A stretch of 22,075 nt of DNA, taken from NCBI GenBank assembly GCA_002352705.1, contig DEIW01000199.1, positions 310 through 22,384 on the forward strand, written 5' to 3'. The notes below the pieces were generated by a model, which saw nothing but the letters and a program-made list of their open reading frames with translations, had not been told where the DNA came from and searched no databases. Shown here one piece after another: positions 15,189-21,272 of this stretch (positions within the stretch are counted from its first letter, which is position 1; every line of letters starts with the position of its first letter). Made by a program: the position numbers and the translations under genes. Source of the DNA: Bacteroidales bacterium UBA2764. Its GTDB lineage: Bacteria > Bacteroidota > Bacteroidia > Bacteroidales > Paludibacteraceae.

Positions 15189-16738
15189 AAAAGTCTTGGA
15201 TTTTGAAGTTCTTGTATTCTGATATCTCTCTTTTTCAACGCTATTTCATATGCTTTTCGATAGTACTGGAAGAAATGTTTCCAGTCCGCTCTCTTGGCTA
15301 CAGCAGCCGCCTCTTGTCTTGCCCGCGCTTTATCCTCCCCACAAAGACGGTCAAAACGCAGCAAATCATCCGCTATATGTTCAGCCACCTCATCAAAATT
15401 AGAGTCATTGCGGTCAATCACGACAACGCCATACTGATTTTTCTGCTGCGCAGCCCAAGCCCCGAAACCGGCAAGGGAGGTAGTGATTGTCGGAACATGG
15501 AAGGCACAAGATTCCAGAGGAGTGTATCCCCAGGGCTCATAGTACGACGGGAAGACCGTGACATCCATACCAATCAGCAAATCATAATAGGTCATGCCGA
15601 AAAGCGGGTCATTCCCATCCAGATAATAAGGCACAAAGATAGCACTCACTTTGCCTTTGCGCGACGGGGCTCGGTCCAGATAAGGAATCATTACAAAAGC
15701 CACTACTTCTTTTTCAGGCTGGTCACTATGATAAATCTTCTGAGCCAGTTTATCAAGAGCCGCCGCAAAAACATCTATACCTTTGTTTTTCCATTCCTGA
15801 CGTCCGGAGATAGCCACTAAAAGTGCATTTTGAGGAACAGTTCCACCCAATTGTTCACCAGCCACACGACGTAGTGCCTCACGCGCTTCCGCGCGCTTGA
15901 TATCAAACGATTTGCCTTTAGGAACAAACGTAGGTTCAAAACCATTGGGCGTGACTATATCAACCGGTTTGTCCAGTAGTTGGGCACACTCTCGTGCTGT
16001 GATATCACTGACGGTAGTGAAACAATCCGCCTTATGCGCTGCCTGTTTCTCCGCCGAATGTTTGGAAACCATATTCAGCTCCTGTGCCATCTGGTCGCCA
16101 TTATACCCCGTGAAATAGTCGTACAGCGGTTTCCCGTTTCCGGCTATCGAGCGTCCGATTCCCGTAGCATGTGTCGTAAAGAGGGTCGCAATTTGGGGAC
16201 AATGATCCTGAAGATAAAAGATAGAGAAAGCCGTTTGCCACTCATTGGCATGCATACAGAAATCCGGCTTTGGTCCTTTCGATTTTTGGCTTCCGACCAA
16301 ATGATGGTACAGGCTCTCCATCACCATGCCGGCGGCATATCCGAAGAGACATGACTCATCATAATCACCATATGCGGCATGGCTTTGCACTTGGAACTTC
16401 TCCCATGCCCAGGCATAAATCTCATTTTTGCGTGACCATAGAGAATCAAACTTGAGTAATACAGTTATAGGTTCTCCGGGTATCTGCCAGCGGCCAACAC
16501 GAATAGAGGTTATCCCGTTTTTAGCGACATCAAAAGCAGAAAGCCATTTCTTCAAAAGCGATTTGTCTTCCTTAAAATAAATATCACTATGTTCTCCGAA
16601 GTCAGGGCCAAAGAAGAATACTTTGTCAGGATGTTCCGCCTGCATCGATGCCGCGCGAGTACTTAAAACGGCGTAAATGCCGCCTACTCGGTTACATACC
16701 TCCCATGAGGTCTCAAAAATATAATCTGGTTGTTTCAT
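15185..16738 (-). CDS. Glycogen synthase (GT3-like, Bacteroidetes type)
   Basis: A 517-residue GT-B glucosyltransferase similar to eukaryotic-type glycogen synthases rather than bacterial GlgA. The N-terminal NRVGGIYAV (16-24) is the nucleotide-sugar-binding loop. TTHATGIGRSIAG (188-200), the TPNGF turn (263-267), SGRQEWKNKGIDVF (311-324) and YEPWGYTPLE (400-409, Glu401 and Glu409 as E-x7-E) are characteristic. It is expected to build alpha-1,4-glucan from UDP- or ADP-glucose in the cytoplasm. It is somewhat shorter than Bacteroides relatives as I recall them (about 550). The start overlaps the PKD lipoprotein stop by one base and its stop overlaps the C69 start, so expression is tightly coupled. 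Branching or debranching genes are not in the window. Confidence 0.9.
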   Translation of the reverse strand: MKQPDYIFETSWEVCNRVGGIYAVLSTRAASMQAEHPDKVFFFGPDFGEHSDIYFKEDKSLLKKWLSAFDVAKNGITSIRVGRWQIPGEPITVLLKFDSLWSRKNEIYAWAWEKFQVQSHAAYGDYDESCLFGYAAGMVMESLYHHLVGSQKSKGPKPDFCMHANEWQTAFSIFYLQDHCPQIATLFTTHATGIGRSIAGNGKPLYDYFTGYNGDQMAQELNMVSKHSAEKQAAHKADCFTTVSDITARECAQLLDKPVDIVTPNGFEPTFVPKGKSFDIKRAEAREALRRVAGEQLGGTVPQNALLVAISGRQEWKNKGIDVFAAALDKLAQKIYHSDQPEKEVVAFVMIPYLDRAPSRKGKVSAIFVPYYLDGNDPLFGMTYYDLLIGMDVTVFPSYYEPWGYTPLESCAFHVPTITTSLAGFGAWAAQQKNQYGVVVIDRNDSNFDEVAEHIADDLLRFDRLCGEDKARARQEAAAVAKRADWKHFFQYYRKAYEIALKKRDIRIQELQNPRLL

Positions 16739-17778
16739 TATCTTTTTTCCGCGTCAGCGGCTATTTTTATTACATCTTTCAAGGTATTCAATCGTACCGG
16801 TATTGTTACAAACTGATTATTACCGGACCCGACAAACGGCATATACCATACTCCTTCCTTATTCGCCCAATAGATACGGTTATCCTTGGTATCCAGGGTC
16901 ATTGCCTTGCATGTGGCAGTATCTATCTGCACTCTGTCCGAGCCATCCAGATGCGCAACCCACAAACCATTGGCGCGGTAATAAATCTTCCGGCTTGCAA
17001 TACGGAAGCCCTGAATACCCGGGAAAGCGGATTTCAGACTGTCAATAGACACTACATAGTTGTTATACCGCTGTATCGTATCCTGCTCTGCTTTCAAGAG
17101 AGAGTCCGAACGGTCATCCGAAGCAGGAAGTAGCATTTCCGCATAAGTACCGAAGATACGTTGACGATAGTCTCCTTGCGGAGTACGGAAAAGCACAGCG
17201 TTTGTAGCACGATCCTGCACGTTGAACGATTGTTCGATATGCGTCGTGTCCCCGTTCAGCACTACTGTAAGCCATATCGGCGCGTCATCCATAGCTTTCG
17301 TGAAATGCACCTTTATAGAACTCCCATCCAAACGAGCGGAGGTATCCGGGAAGGAGACATACGGCGTATTCAGAGGAAATCCCCATTCATAAGACACATC
17401 GTAGTTATAGGGGTTATAGACTACCGCTTTGAAAGTATAATCGGTATAGACCGTAAATTCTTTTGCGTCACATGTAAAAGTAGGAACGGTATCGTATATC
17501 GTAATCTCTTTCGTTGCCGAACGGGAGGATTTACCGTCCACCTGAAGCGTCACTTTATATGTTCCGGGTTGTCTATAGACATACGTCGGAGATTTCAGAG
17601 TGGATGTCGCTCCACTTCCGAAAGTCCAGTTCCATTCCTCTCCCGAAGAGGACAAATTAGAAAAAGTAACCGTCTGACCAGCACGTGGTGCTGCAGGCGA
17701 ATAAGTAAAATCCACATTAACTTGCTTGCATGCCGTTATTGCCAAGCAAGTCATCAATAATAGTACTATTTTTCTCAT
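16738..17778 (-). CDS. PKD-domain lipoprotein with possible propeller-like C-terminus
   Basis: A 346-residue predicted lipoprotein of unknown function. The lipoprotein signal is MRKIVLLLMTCLAITAC with lipidated Cys17. A PKD domain follows (about 22-95): VDFTYSPAAPRAGQTVTFSN, then EWNWTFGSGATSTLKSPTYVY and GTYKVTLQV. A second beta-rich region (about 98-190) comes next. The C-terminal part contains GFRIASRKIYYRANGLWVAH and DNRIYWANKEGVWYM, which look like YWTD/LY-type beta-propeller repeats, although only about three blades fit. Likely surface- or periplasm-exposed. The ATG at 17778 is preferred to the one at 17793 because it directly begins the signal peptide. Either start lies inside miaA. 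Similar proteins occur in other Bacteroidales as I recall, but I know no function. Confidence 0.85.
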   Translation of the reverse strand: MRKIVLLLMTCLAITACKQVNVDFTYSPAAPRAGQTVTFSNLSSSGEEWNWTFGSGATSTLKSPTYVYRQPGTYKVTLQVDGKSSRSATKEITIYDTVPTFTCDAKEFTVYTDYTFKAVVYNPYNYDVSYEWGFPLNTPYVSFPDTSARLDGSSIKVHFTKAMDDAPIWLTVVLNGDTTHIEQSFNVQDRATNAVLFRTPQGDYRQRIFGTYAEMLLPASDDRSDSLLKAEQDTIQRYNNYVVSIDSLKSAFPGIQGFRIASRKIYYRANGLWVAHLDGSDRVQIDTATCKAMTLDTKDNRIYWANKEGVWYMPFVGSGNNQFVTIPVRLNTLKDVIKIAADAEKR

Positions 17779-18646
17779 ATGTATCTTTGGCATTCAGCCA
17801 GTGTATTTCTTTATCACGCCGGAACCATGTCATCTGGCGTTTGGCATAATGACGGGAATTTTGCCGGATCAGTTCTACAGCGCGGGTCAAATCATATCGC
17901 CCGTCGAAATAATCAAACAACTCACGGTACCCTACCGTTTGCAAACTATTCAATGCTCTCTTCGGATATACCGATTTTGCTTCCTCCACCATTCCGTCCT
18001 TAATCATCTGATTCACGCGGGCATTTATGCGCGCGTATAACTCTTCTCTGTCGCGCGTCAGAGCTATCTTGAGGATTCGGAAAGGACGTTCTTTTTTCAG
18101 TCGCGTACGCAATGACGAATAAGGTTTACCGGTAGTCATACATATCTCCACGCAGTGCGCCAATCGCGCCGGATTCAGTCGGTCCACTTCCTCCCAATAC
18201 ACAGGATCCAAGCGTTGTACCTCTGCTTGCAACCATCTCAACCGCTCATCTCCGGTTTCTCCTTTTCTTTCTACTTCTTTCCGTATCTCCGCAGGCACGG
18301 ATGGCAAATCGTCCAGACCGTTACAAACGGCATCGGCATACAACGTAGAGCCCCCGGTCATTACCACTATATCATGCTCTTGAAACAATTTTTCCAATAA
18401 TGCAAGAGCCTCTCTTTCGTACTCTCCTGCATTATAATCCTCCTCTAGCGCGCGTGTGCCGATAAAATAATGCTTTACACGGGCTTGCTCTTCCTTAGTC
18501 GGAGCGGCTGTGCCTATCGGTATTTCCCGGAAAATCTGACGGCTGTCGCAACTCACAATCGGCGAGCCGTACCGCTCCGCCAACCGCAGCGATAACTCCG
18601 TCTTCCCTACTCCCGTAGGACCTAATATCAAAAGCAGAGTTTTCAC
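17717..18646 (-). CDS. miaA: tRNA dimethylallyltransferase
   Basis: A 309-residue cytoplasmic enzyme that transfers a dimethylallyl group to N6 of A37 in tRNAs reading UNN codons. It shows the P-loop GPTGVGKT (9-16), the catalytic SCDSRQIF (32-39), MTGGSTLYADAVCNGLDDLP (95-114), the tRNA-binding ALNSLQTVGYRE and the C-terminal SRHYAKRQMTWFRRD. The start is GTG at 18646; no better ATG exists and the P-loop position fits the family. That GTG is the last triplet of a nonamer repeat array filling the upstream spacer. The 3' end overlaps the lipoprotein gene by 62 nt. It follows the pRiA4b-like gene by 46 nt, an order I recall from other Bacteroidales. Confidence 0.96.
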   Translation of the reverse strand: MKTLLLILGPTGVGKTELSLRLAERYGSPIVSCDSRQIFREIPIGTAAPTKEEQARVKHYFIGTRALEEDYNAGEYEREALALLEKLFQEHDIVVMTGGSTLYADAVCNGLDDLPSVPAEIRKEVERKGETGDERLRWLQAEVQRLDPVYWEEVDRLNPARLAHCVEICMTTGKPYSSLRTRLKKERPFRILKIALTRDREELYARINARVNQMIKDGMVEEAKSVYPKRALNSLQTVGYRELFDYFDGRYDLTRAVELIRQNSRHYAKRQMTWFRRDKEIHWLNAKDTYEKNSTIIDDLLGNNGMQAS

Positions 18647-18688
18647 GCCGGTTCAACCGGTTATATCCGTTCTTCCGGTTTCACCGGT
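18644..18688 (-). repeat. Five 9-nt tandem units spanning the spacer into the miaA start codon
   Basis: On the minus strand the units are ACCGGTGAA, ACCGGAAGA, ACGGATATA, ACCGGTTGA and ACCGGCGTG, exactly 45 nt. The array begins 4 nt after the upstream stop and its last three bases are the miaA GTG. CCGG-containing units also allow small hairpins (18648-18660 and 18675-18687). No T run follows, so it is not a terminator. Confidence 0.8.
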
Positions 18689-18692
18689 GCTA

Positions 18693-19244
18693 TTAAAACA
18701 TCGTTCCGTCATCAAAACTCAAATCCTGAAAGCCCTCCATGTCGATGTCGCCCAGGTCGTATTCGTCCTTGAACTCGTCGTCAAACATGAAATCATCGTC
18801 GCCTTTCTTGCCGCTGATGCCGGCTAATGGGTCCTCACTCTTCAGCTGCTTCGGGGCTTTTCCTTTGCTTTCCACACATTCTACTCCGTTCATCGTGCCC
18901 GGTTTTATTTCTTTCAGACTGCCGAAGAAATAACGCTCAAACATCGGATCGAAGATATATATCAGCCGCTGCCCCTGTTCCTCAATCAGGTCAGAGAGAC
19001 GGGTCTCATTCATCACCATATTGTCATATTCGAAATTCGAACCCATCTCCACCAGTGTTATCTCCTGTCCTTTTTCCCATTCGTCATTGCAAAGGAAGAA
19101 CGAGGTCATCTGGTCATCCGGATAGCCTACGCTCTTCAAAATAGCCTCATGAAGCTCCAGAAAAGTAGCATCGGGATCGGCTTCAAACACGCGACGGAAA
19201 GCAGGGTCGCCCTCCTCGCACGAAAAAGTAAATCTGTATATCAT
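18693..19244 (-). CDS. pRiA4b ORF-3-like protein (IS1096 TnpR-like family)
   Basis: A 183-residue protein of the plasmid pRiA4b ORF-3 family. The N-terminus MIYRFTFSCEEGDPAFRRVF, then ATFLELHEAILKSVGYPDDQMTSFFLCNDEWEKG, matches the family; LIYIFDPMFERYFFGSL follows. The C-terminal third (about 145-183) is highly acidic (DDDFMFDDEFKDEYDLGD). The family name comes from a plasmid and an IS passenger gene, but nothing mobile is visible here and the gene is widespread next to miaA in Bacteroidales as I recall, so it appears chromosomal. Molecular function is unknown. The ATG at 19244 is chosen over one at 19310 because family similarity starts there and the upstream start would precede the promoter's transcription start. 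It leads the eight-gene minus-strand run. Confidence 0.88.
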   Translation of the reverse strand: MIYRFTFSCEEGDPAFRRVFEADPDATFLELHEAILKSVGYPDDQMTSFFLCNDEWEKGQEITLVEMGSNFEYDNMVMNETRLSDLIEEQGQRLIYIFDPMFERYFFGSLKEIKPGTMNGVECVESKGKAPKQLKSEDPLAGISGKKGDDDFMFDDEFKDEYDLGDIDMEGFQDLSFDDGTMF

Positions 19245-19279
19245 ATTCGTTTGATTTGTTTTTTTTTCTAAATCGGGTG

Positions 19280-19311
19280 CAAATATACTGCTTTTTTTGC
19301 ACATATGCAAA
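19280..19311 (-). promoter_or_regulatory. Promoter of the miaA-region operon
   Basis: On the minus strand TTTG (19308-19311), 20 nt and TATATTTG (19280-19287) match the Bacteroidota consensus. Start near 19273, about 29 nt before the ATG at 19244. The -33 box begins the dyad TTTGCATATGTGCAAA (19296-19311). The 16 nt from -7 into the transcript (19268-19283) are identical to those at the parE promoter. Confidence 0.8.
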
Positions 19312-19478
19312 TTTTGAGGTGTTTTTCCTGTTAAAAAACGAGAAATTGAAAGCAGAAAGAAAGTACAGCAATCGCCTAACTATCCGATAATAACCTACTA
19401 ATCGTGTACTATAAGCATTAAGGGAACACGAAGCGGGAGCGCTTTTTTATGCCGGTTACTTAGCCGCTGCTAATAGCC

Positions 19479-19523
19479 GCATAAACTGCATAAGTCGCAT
19501 AAACTACATAGGCTGCATGAGCA
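19479..19523 (+). repeat. Five 9-nt tandem units upstream of uxaB
   Basis: GCATAAACT, GCATAAGTC, GCATAAACT, ACATAGGCT and GCATGAGCA follow each other without gaps. Units 1 and 3 are identical; unit 5 is the most divergent. The array ends 83 nt upstream of the uxaB -33 box. Confidence 0.7.
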
Positions 19524-19564
19524 GAAAAAGCATACTTACTGAGCTATTACTACCGGCAAAAAAT

Positions 19565-19581
19565 GTAGAGTAAAACTCTAC
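19565..19581. promoter_or_regulatory. Inverted repeat, candidate operator for uxaB
   Basis: GTAGAGT (19565-19571) and ACTCTAC (19575-19581) form a perfect 7-bp inverted repeat around AAA. It ends 24 nt upstream of the uxaB -33 box, a position suited to an activator or repressor. No regulator gene is in the window, so this is inference from symmetry and position only. Confidence 0.4.
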
Positions 19582-19605
19582 TATGTCCAAAAAAATTATA
19601 AAAAA

Positions 19606-19637
19606 CTTGCATATGTGCAATTTTTGTTGTATCTTTG
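19606..19637 (+). promoter_or_regulatory. uxaB promoter
   Basis: CTTG (19606-19609), 20 nt and TATCTTTG (19630-19637) fit the Bacteroidota consensus. A start near 19644 gives a leader of about 45 nt. The -33 box is within the dyad TTGCATATGTGCAA (19607-19620), as at glf and the miaA operon. Confidence 0.8.
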
Positions 19638-19688
19638 CAGCGTGATTTGTGACTATAATCAAAATTTATTCTTTTAATACTTAAAACT

Positions 19689-21224
19689 ATGGCTAAAAAA
19701 GCATTGAACAAATGGACTGCGCCGAAGAGCGTCGCTCCCGAGAAAATCATTCAGTTTGGTGAAGGTAACTTCCTCCGCGCTTTCGTAGATTGGATTGTAT
19801 GGAACATGAACGCAAAGACGAACTTTAACGGTTCGGTAGCTGTTGTTCAGCCGATCGAGAAAGGTATGGTAGAGTGGCTTAACGGTCAGGACTGCTTGTA
19901 TCACGTAAACCTGCAGGGTCGTCTGGACGGTAAGGCAGTGAACAGTCTGGAGCGTATCGACGTCATCAGCCGCGCGCTGAACCCGTACACCCAGAACTGG
20001 GCATTCATGGCGCTCGCAGAGCAGCCGGAGATCCGTTTCGTCATCTCCAACACGACCGAGGCAGGTATCACTTTCGATGACAGCTGCAAGTTCACCGACG
20101 CTCCCGCAAGTTCGTATCCGGGCAAGCTTGTTCAGCTTCTCTTCCGTCGTTATAAGACCTTCAACGGCGATCCGACCAAGGGTCTGATTTTCATGCCGTG
20201 CGAGCTGATATTCCTGAACGGACACCACCTCAAAGACTGCATCCGCAAGTACATCGAGTTGTGGAAAGACGATTTCGGAGCAGACTACGCAGGCTTCAAA
20301 GAGTGGTTCGAGAAATACAACTACGTTTGCGCAACGCTCGTTGACCGTATCGTACCGGGCTTCCCGCGCAAAGACATCGCCGAGATCCAAGAGAAAGTGG
20401 GCTACAACGACAACCTCGTTGTTCAGGCTGAGATCTTCCACCTTTGGGTTATTGAGAAACCGGAGAACATGTCTATCGCCGAGCTCGAGGCTGAGTTCCC
20501 GGCTAACAAGGCTGGTCTGAACGTGCTCATCGCCGAGAGCGAGAAGCCGTACCACGAGCGTAAGGTAACGCTGCTGAACGGCCCGCACACCGTGCTTTCG
20601 CCGGTTACTTATCTGAGTGGCGTGAACATCGTTCGCGATGCTTGCAACCACGAGGTGCTCGGCAAATATATCCACAAAGTAATGTTCGATGAGCTCTTGG
20701 AGACGCTGAACCTGCCGAAGGACGAACTGAAGGCTTACGGCGAGAGCGTATTAGAGCGTTTCAACAACCCGTACGTAGATCACCAGGTAACTTCGATCAT
20801 GCTGAACTCGTTCCCGAAATTCGAGACACGCGACCTGCCGGGTCTGAAGGTTTATCTGGAGCGCAAGGGCGAGCTGCCGAAGGGCTTGGTTCTCGGTCTG
20901 GCTGCTATCATCGAGTACTACAAGGGTGGTGTTCGTGAGGACGGCGCACCTATCCAGCCGAACGACGCACAGGAGATCATGGACCTCTTGAAAGAGCTCT
21001 GGGCAACCGGCGACACCCGCAAGGTGGCAGAAGGCGTGCTCGGCGCTACCGACATCATCTGGAAAGAGAGCAAAGAGGACCTCAACAAGATCCCGGGTCT
21101 GACCGACCTCGTTGAGCTCTACCTCAACTCAATCGAGTCTGTCGGCATGCTCAAGACCGTTCAGCTCATGCTCGCTGCCGACAAGGTAGATGACGTGATT
21201 GCAAAGATCAAGAGTTTATTCTAA
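19689..21224 (+). CDS. uxaB: Tagaturonate reductase (altronate oxidoreductase)
   Basis: A 511-residue cytoplasmic NAD-dependent oxidoreductase of the mannitol dehydrogenase family that reduces D-tagaturonate to D-altronate in galacturonate catabolism. QFGEGNFLRAFVDWIVW (22-38) is the nucleotide-binding start of UxaB. VISNTTEAGI (118-127), DRIVPGFP (219-226) and the substrate-site KVTLLNGPHT (292-301) follow. Length fits altronate oxidoreductase (about 480-510). The ATG at 19689 lies 45 nt after the predicted transcription start. The uxaA gene follows 48 nt downstream and supports the UxaB reading over fructuronate reductase or mannitol dehydrogenase. Codon choice is uniform and strongly biased (for example CTG and CCG), suggesting high expression. 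Confidence 0.93.
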   Translation: MAKKALNKWTAPKSVAPEKIIQFGEGNFLRAFVDWIVWNMNAKTNFNGSVAVVQPIEKGMVEWLNGQDCLYHVNLQGRLDGKAVNSLERIDVISRALNPYTQNWAFMALAEQPEIRFVISNTTEAGITFDDSCKFTDAPASSYPGKLVQLLFRRYKTFNGDPTKGLIFMPCELIFLNGHHLKDCIRKYIELWKDDFGADYAGFKEWFEKYNYVCATLVDRIVPGFPRKDIAEIQEKVGYNDNLVVQAEIFHLWVIEKPENMSIAELEAEFPANKAGLNVLIAESEKPYHERKVTLLNGPHTVLSPVTYLSGVNIVRDACNHEVLGKYIHKVMFDELLETLNLPKDELKAYGESVLERFNNPYVDHQVTSIMLNSFPKFETRDLPGLKVYLERKGELPKGLVLGLAAIIEYYKGGVREDGAPIQPNDAQEIMDLLKELWATGDTRKVAEGVLGATDIIWKESKEDLNKIPGLTDLVELYLNSIESVGMLKTVQLMLAADKVDDVIAKIKSLF

Positions 21225-21230
21225 AAACCT

Positions 21231-21270
21231 CGACATATCGACATATCGGTATATCGACATATCGAAAAGT
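21231..21270 (+). repeat. 8-nt tandem repeat (CGACATAT) between uxaB and uxaA
   Basis: CGACATAT, CGACATAT, CGGTATAT, CGACATAT and CGAAAAGT run consecutively from 7 nt after the uxaB stop to 2 nt before the uxaA ATG. Three units are identical. It fills almost the whole 48-nt spacer. The same unit follows rpsP (2413-2444). Confidence 0.85.
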
Positions 21271-21272
21271 TT

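Larger units (their letters stand above)
19312..19605. other. Intergenic region between divergent operons
   Basis: About 294 nt with no credible gene or tRNA. Its contents are a weak stem AAGCG-GGAG-CGCTT followed by T residues (19431-19447), a 9-nt tandem repeat (19479-19523) and a 17-bp inverted repeat (19565-19581). It is AT-rich next to both promoters. A small RNA ending at the weak stem is conceivable, but no promoter for it is seen. Confidence 0.6.

Noticed and set aside
17782..17789. TATCTTTG on the plus strand inside the miaA/lipoprotein overlap
   Set aside because: A good -7 box by sequence, but there is no TTG at the right distance upstream and no plus-strand gene downstream.
18644..18688. 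Possible CRISPR array at the repeated units
   Set aside because: Units are 9 nt with no spacers and no cas genes nearby. The other arrays (2413, 12227, 19479, 21231) are excluded for the same reason.
18693..19244. Mobile element suggested by the IS1096/pRiA4b family name
   Set aside because: No transposase, terminal inverted repeats or target duplication are visible, and the gene sits in a housekeeping operon next to miaA.
19431..19447. AAGCG-GGAG-CGCTT stem followed by T residues as an intrinsic terminator
   Set aside because: The stem is only 5 bp and no plus-strand transcript is known to arrive there, since both flanking operons diverge from this region.
19674..20675. A 333-codon open frame on the minus strand opposite uxaB
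   Set aside because: It lies wholly opposite a well-recognised gene with strong codon bias, its product matches no family I know, and no promoter fits it. It is a reading-frame shadow.
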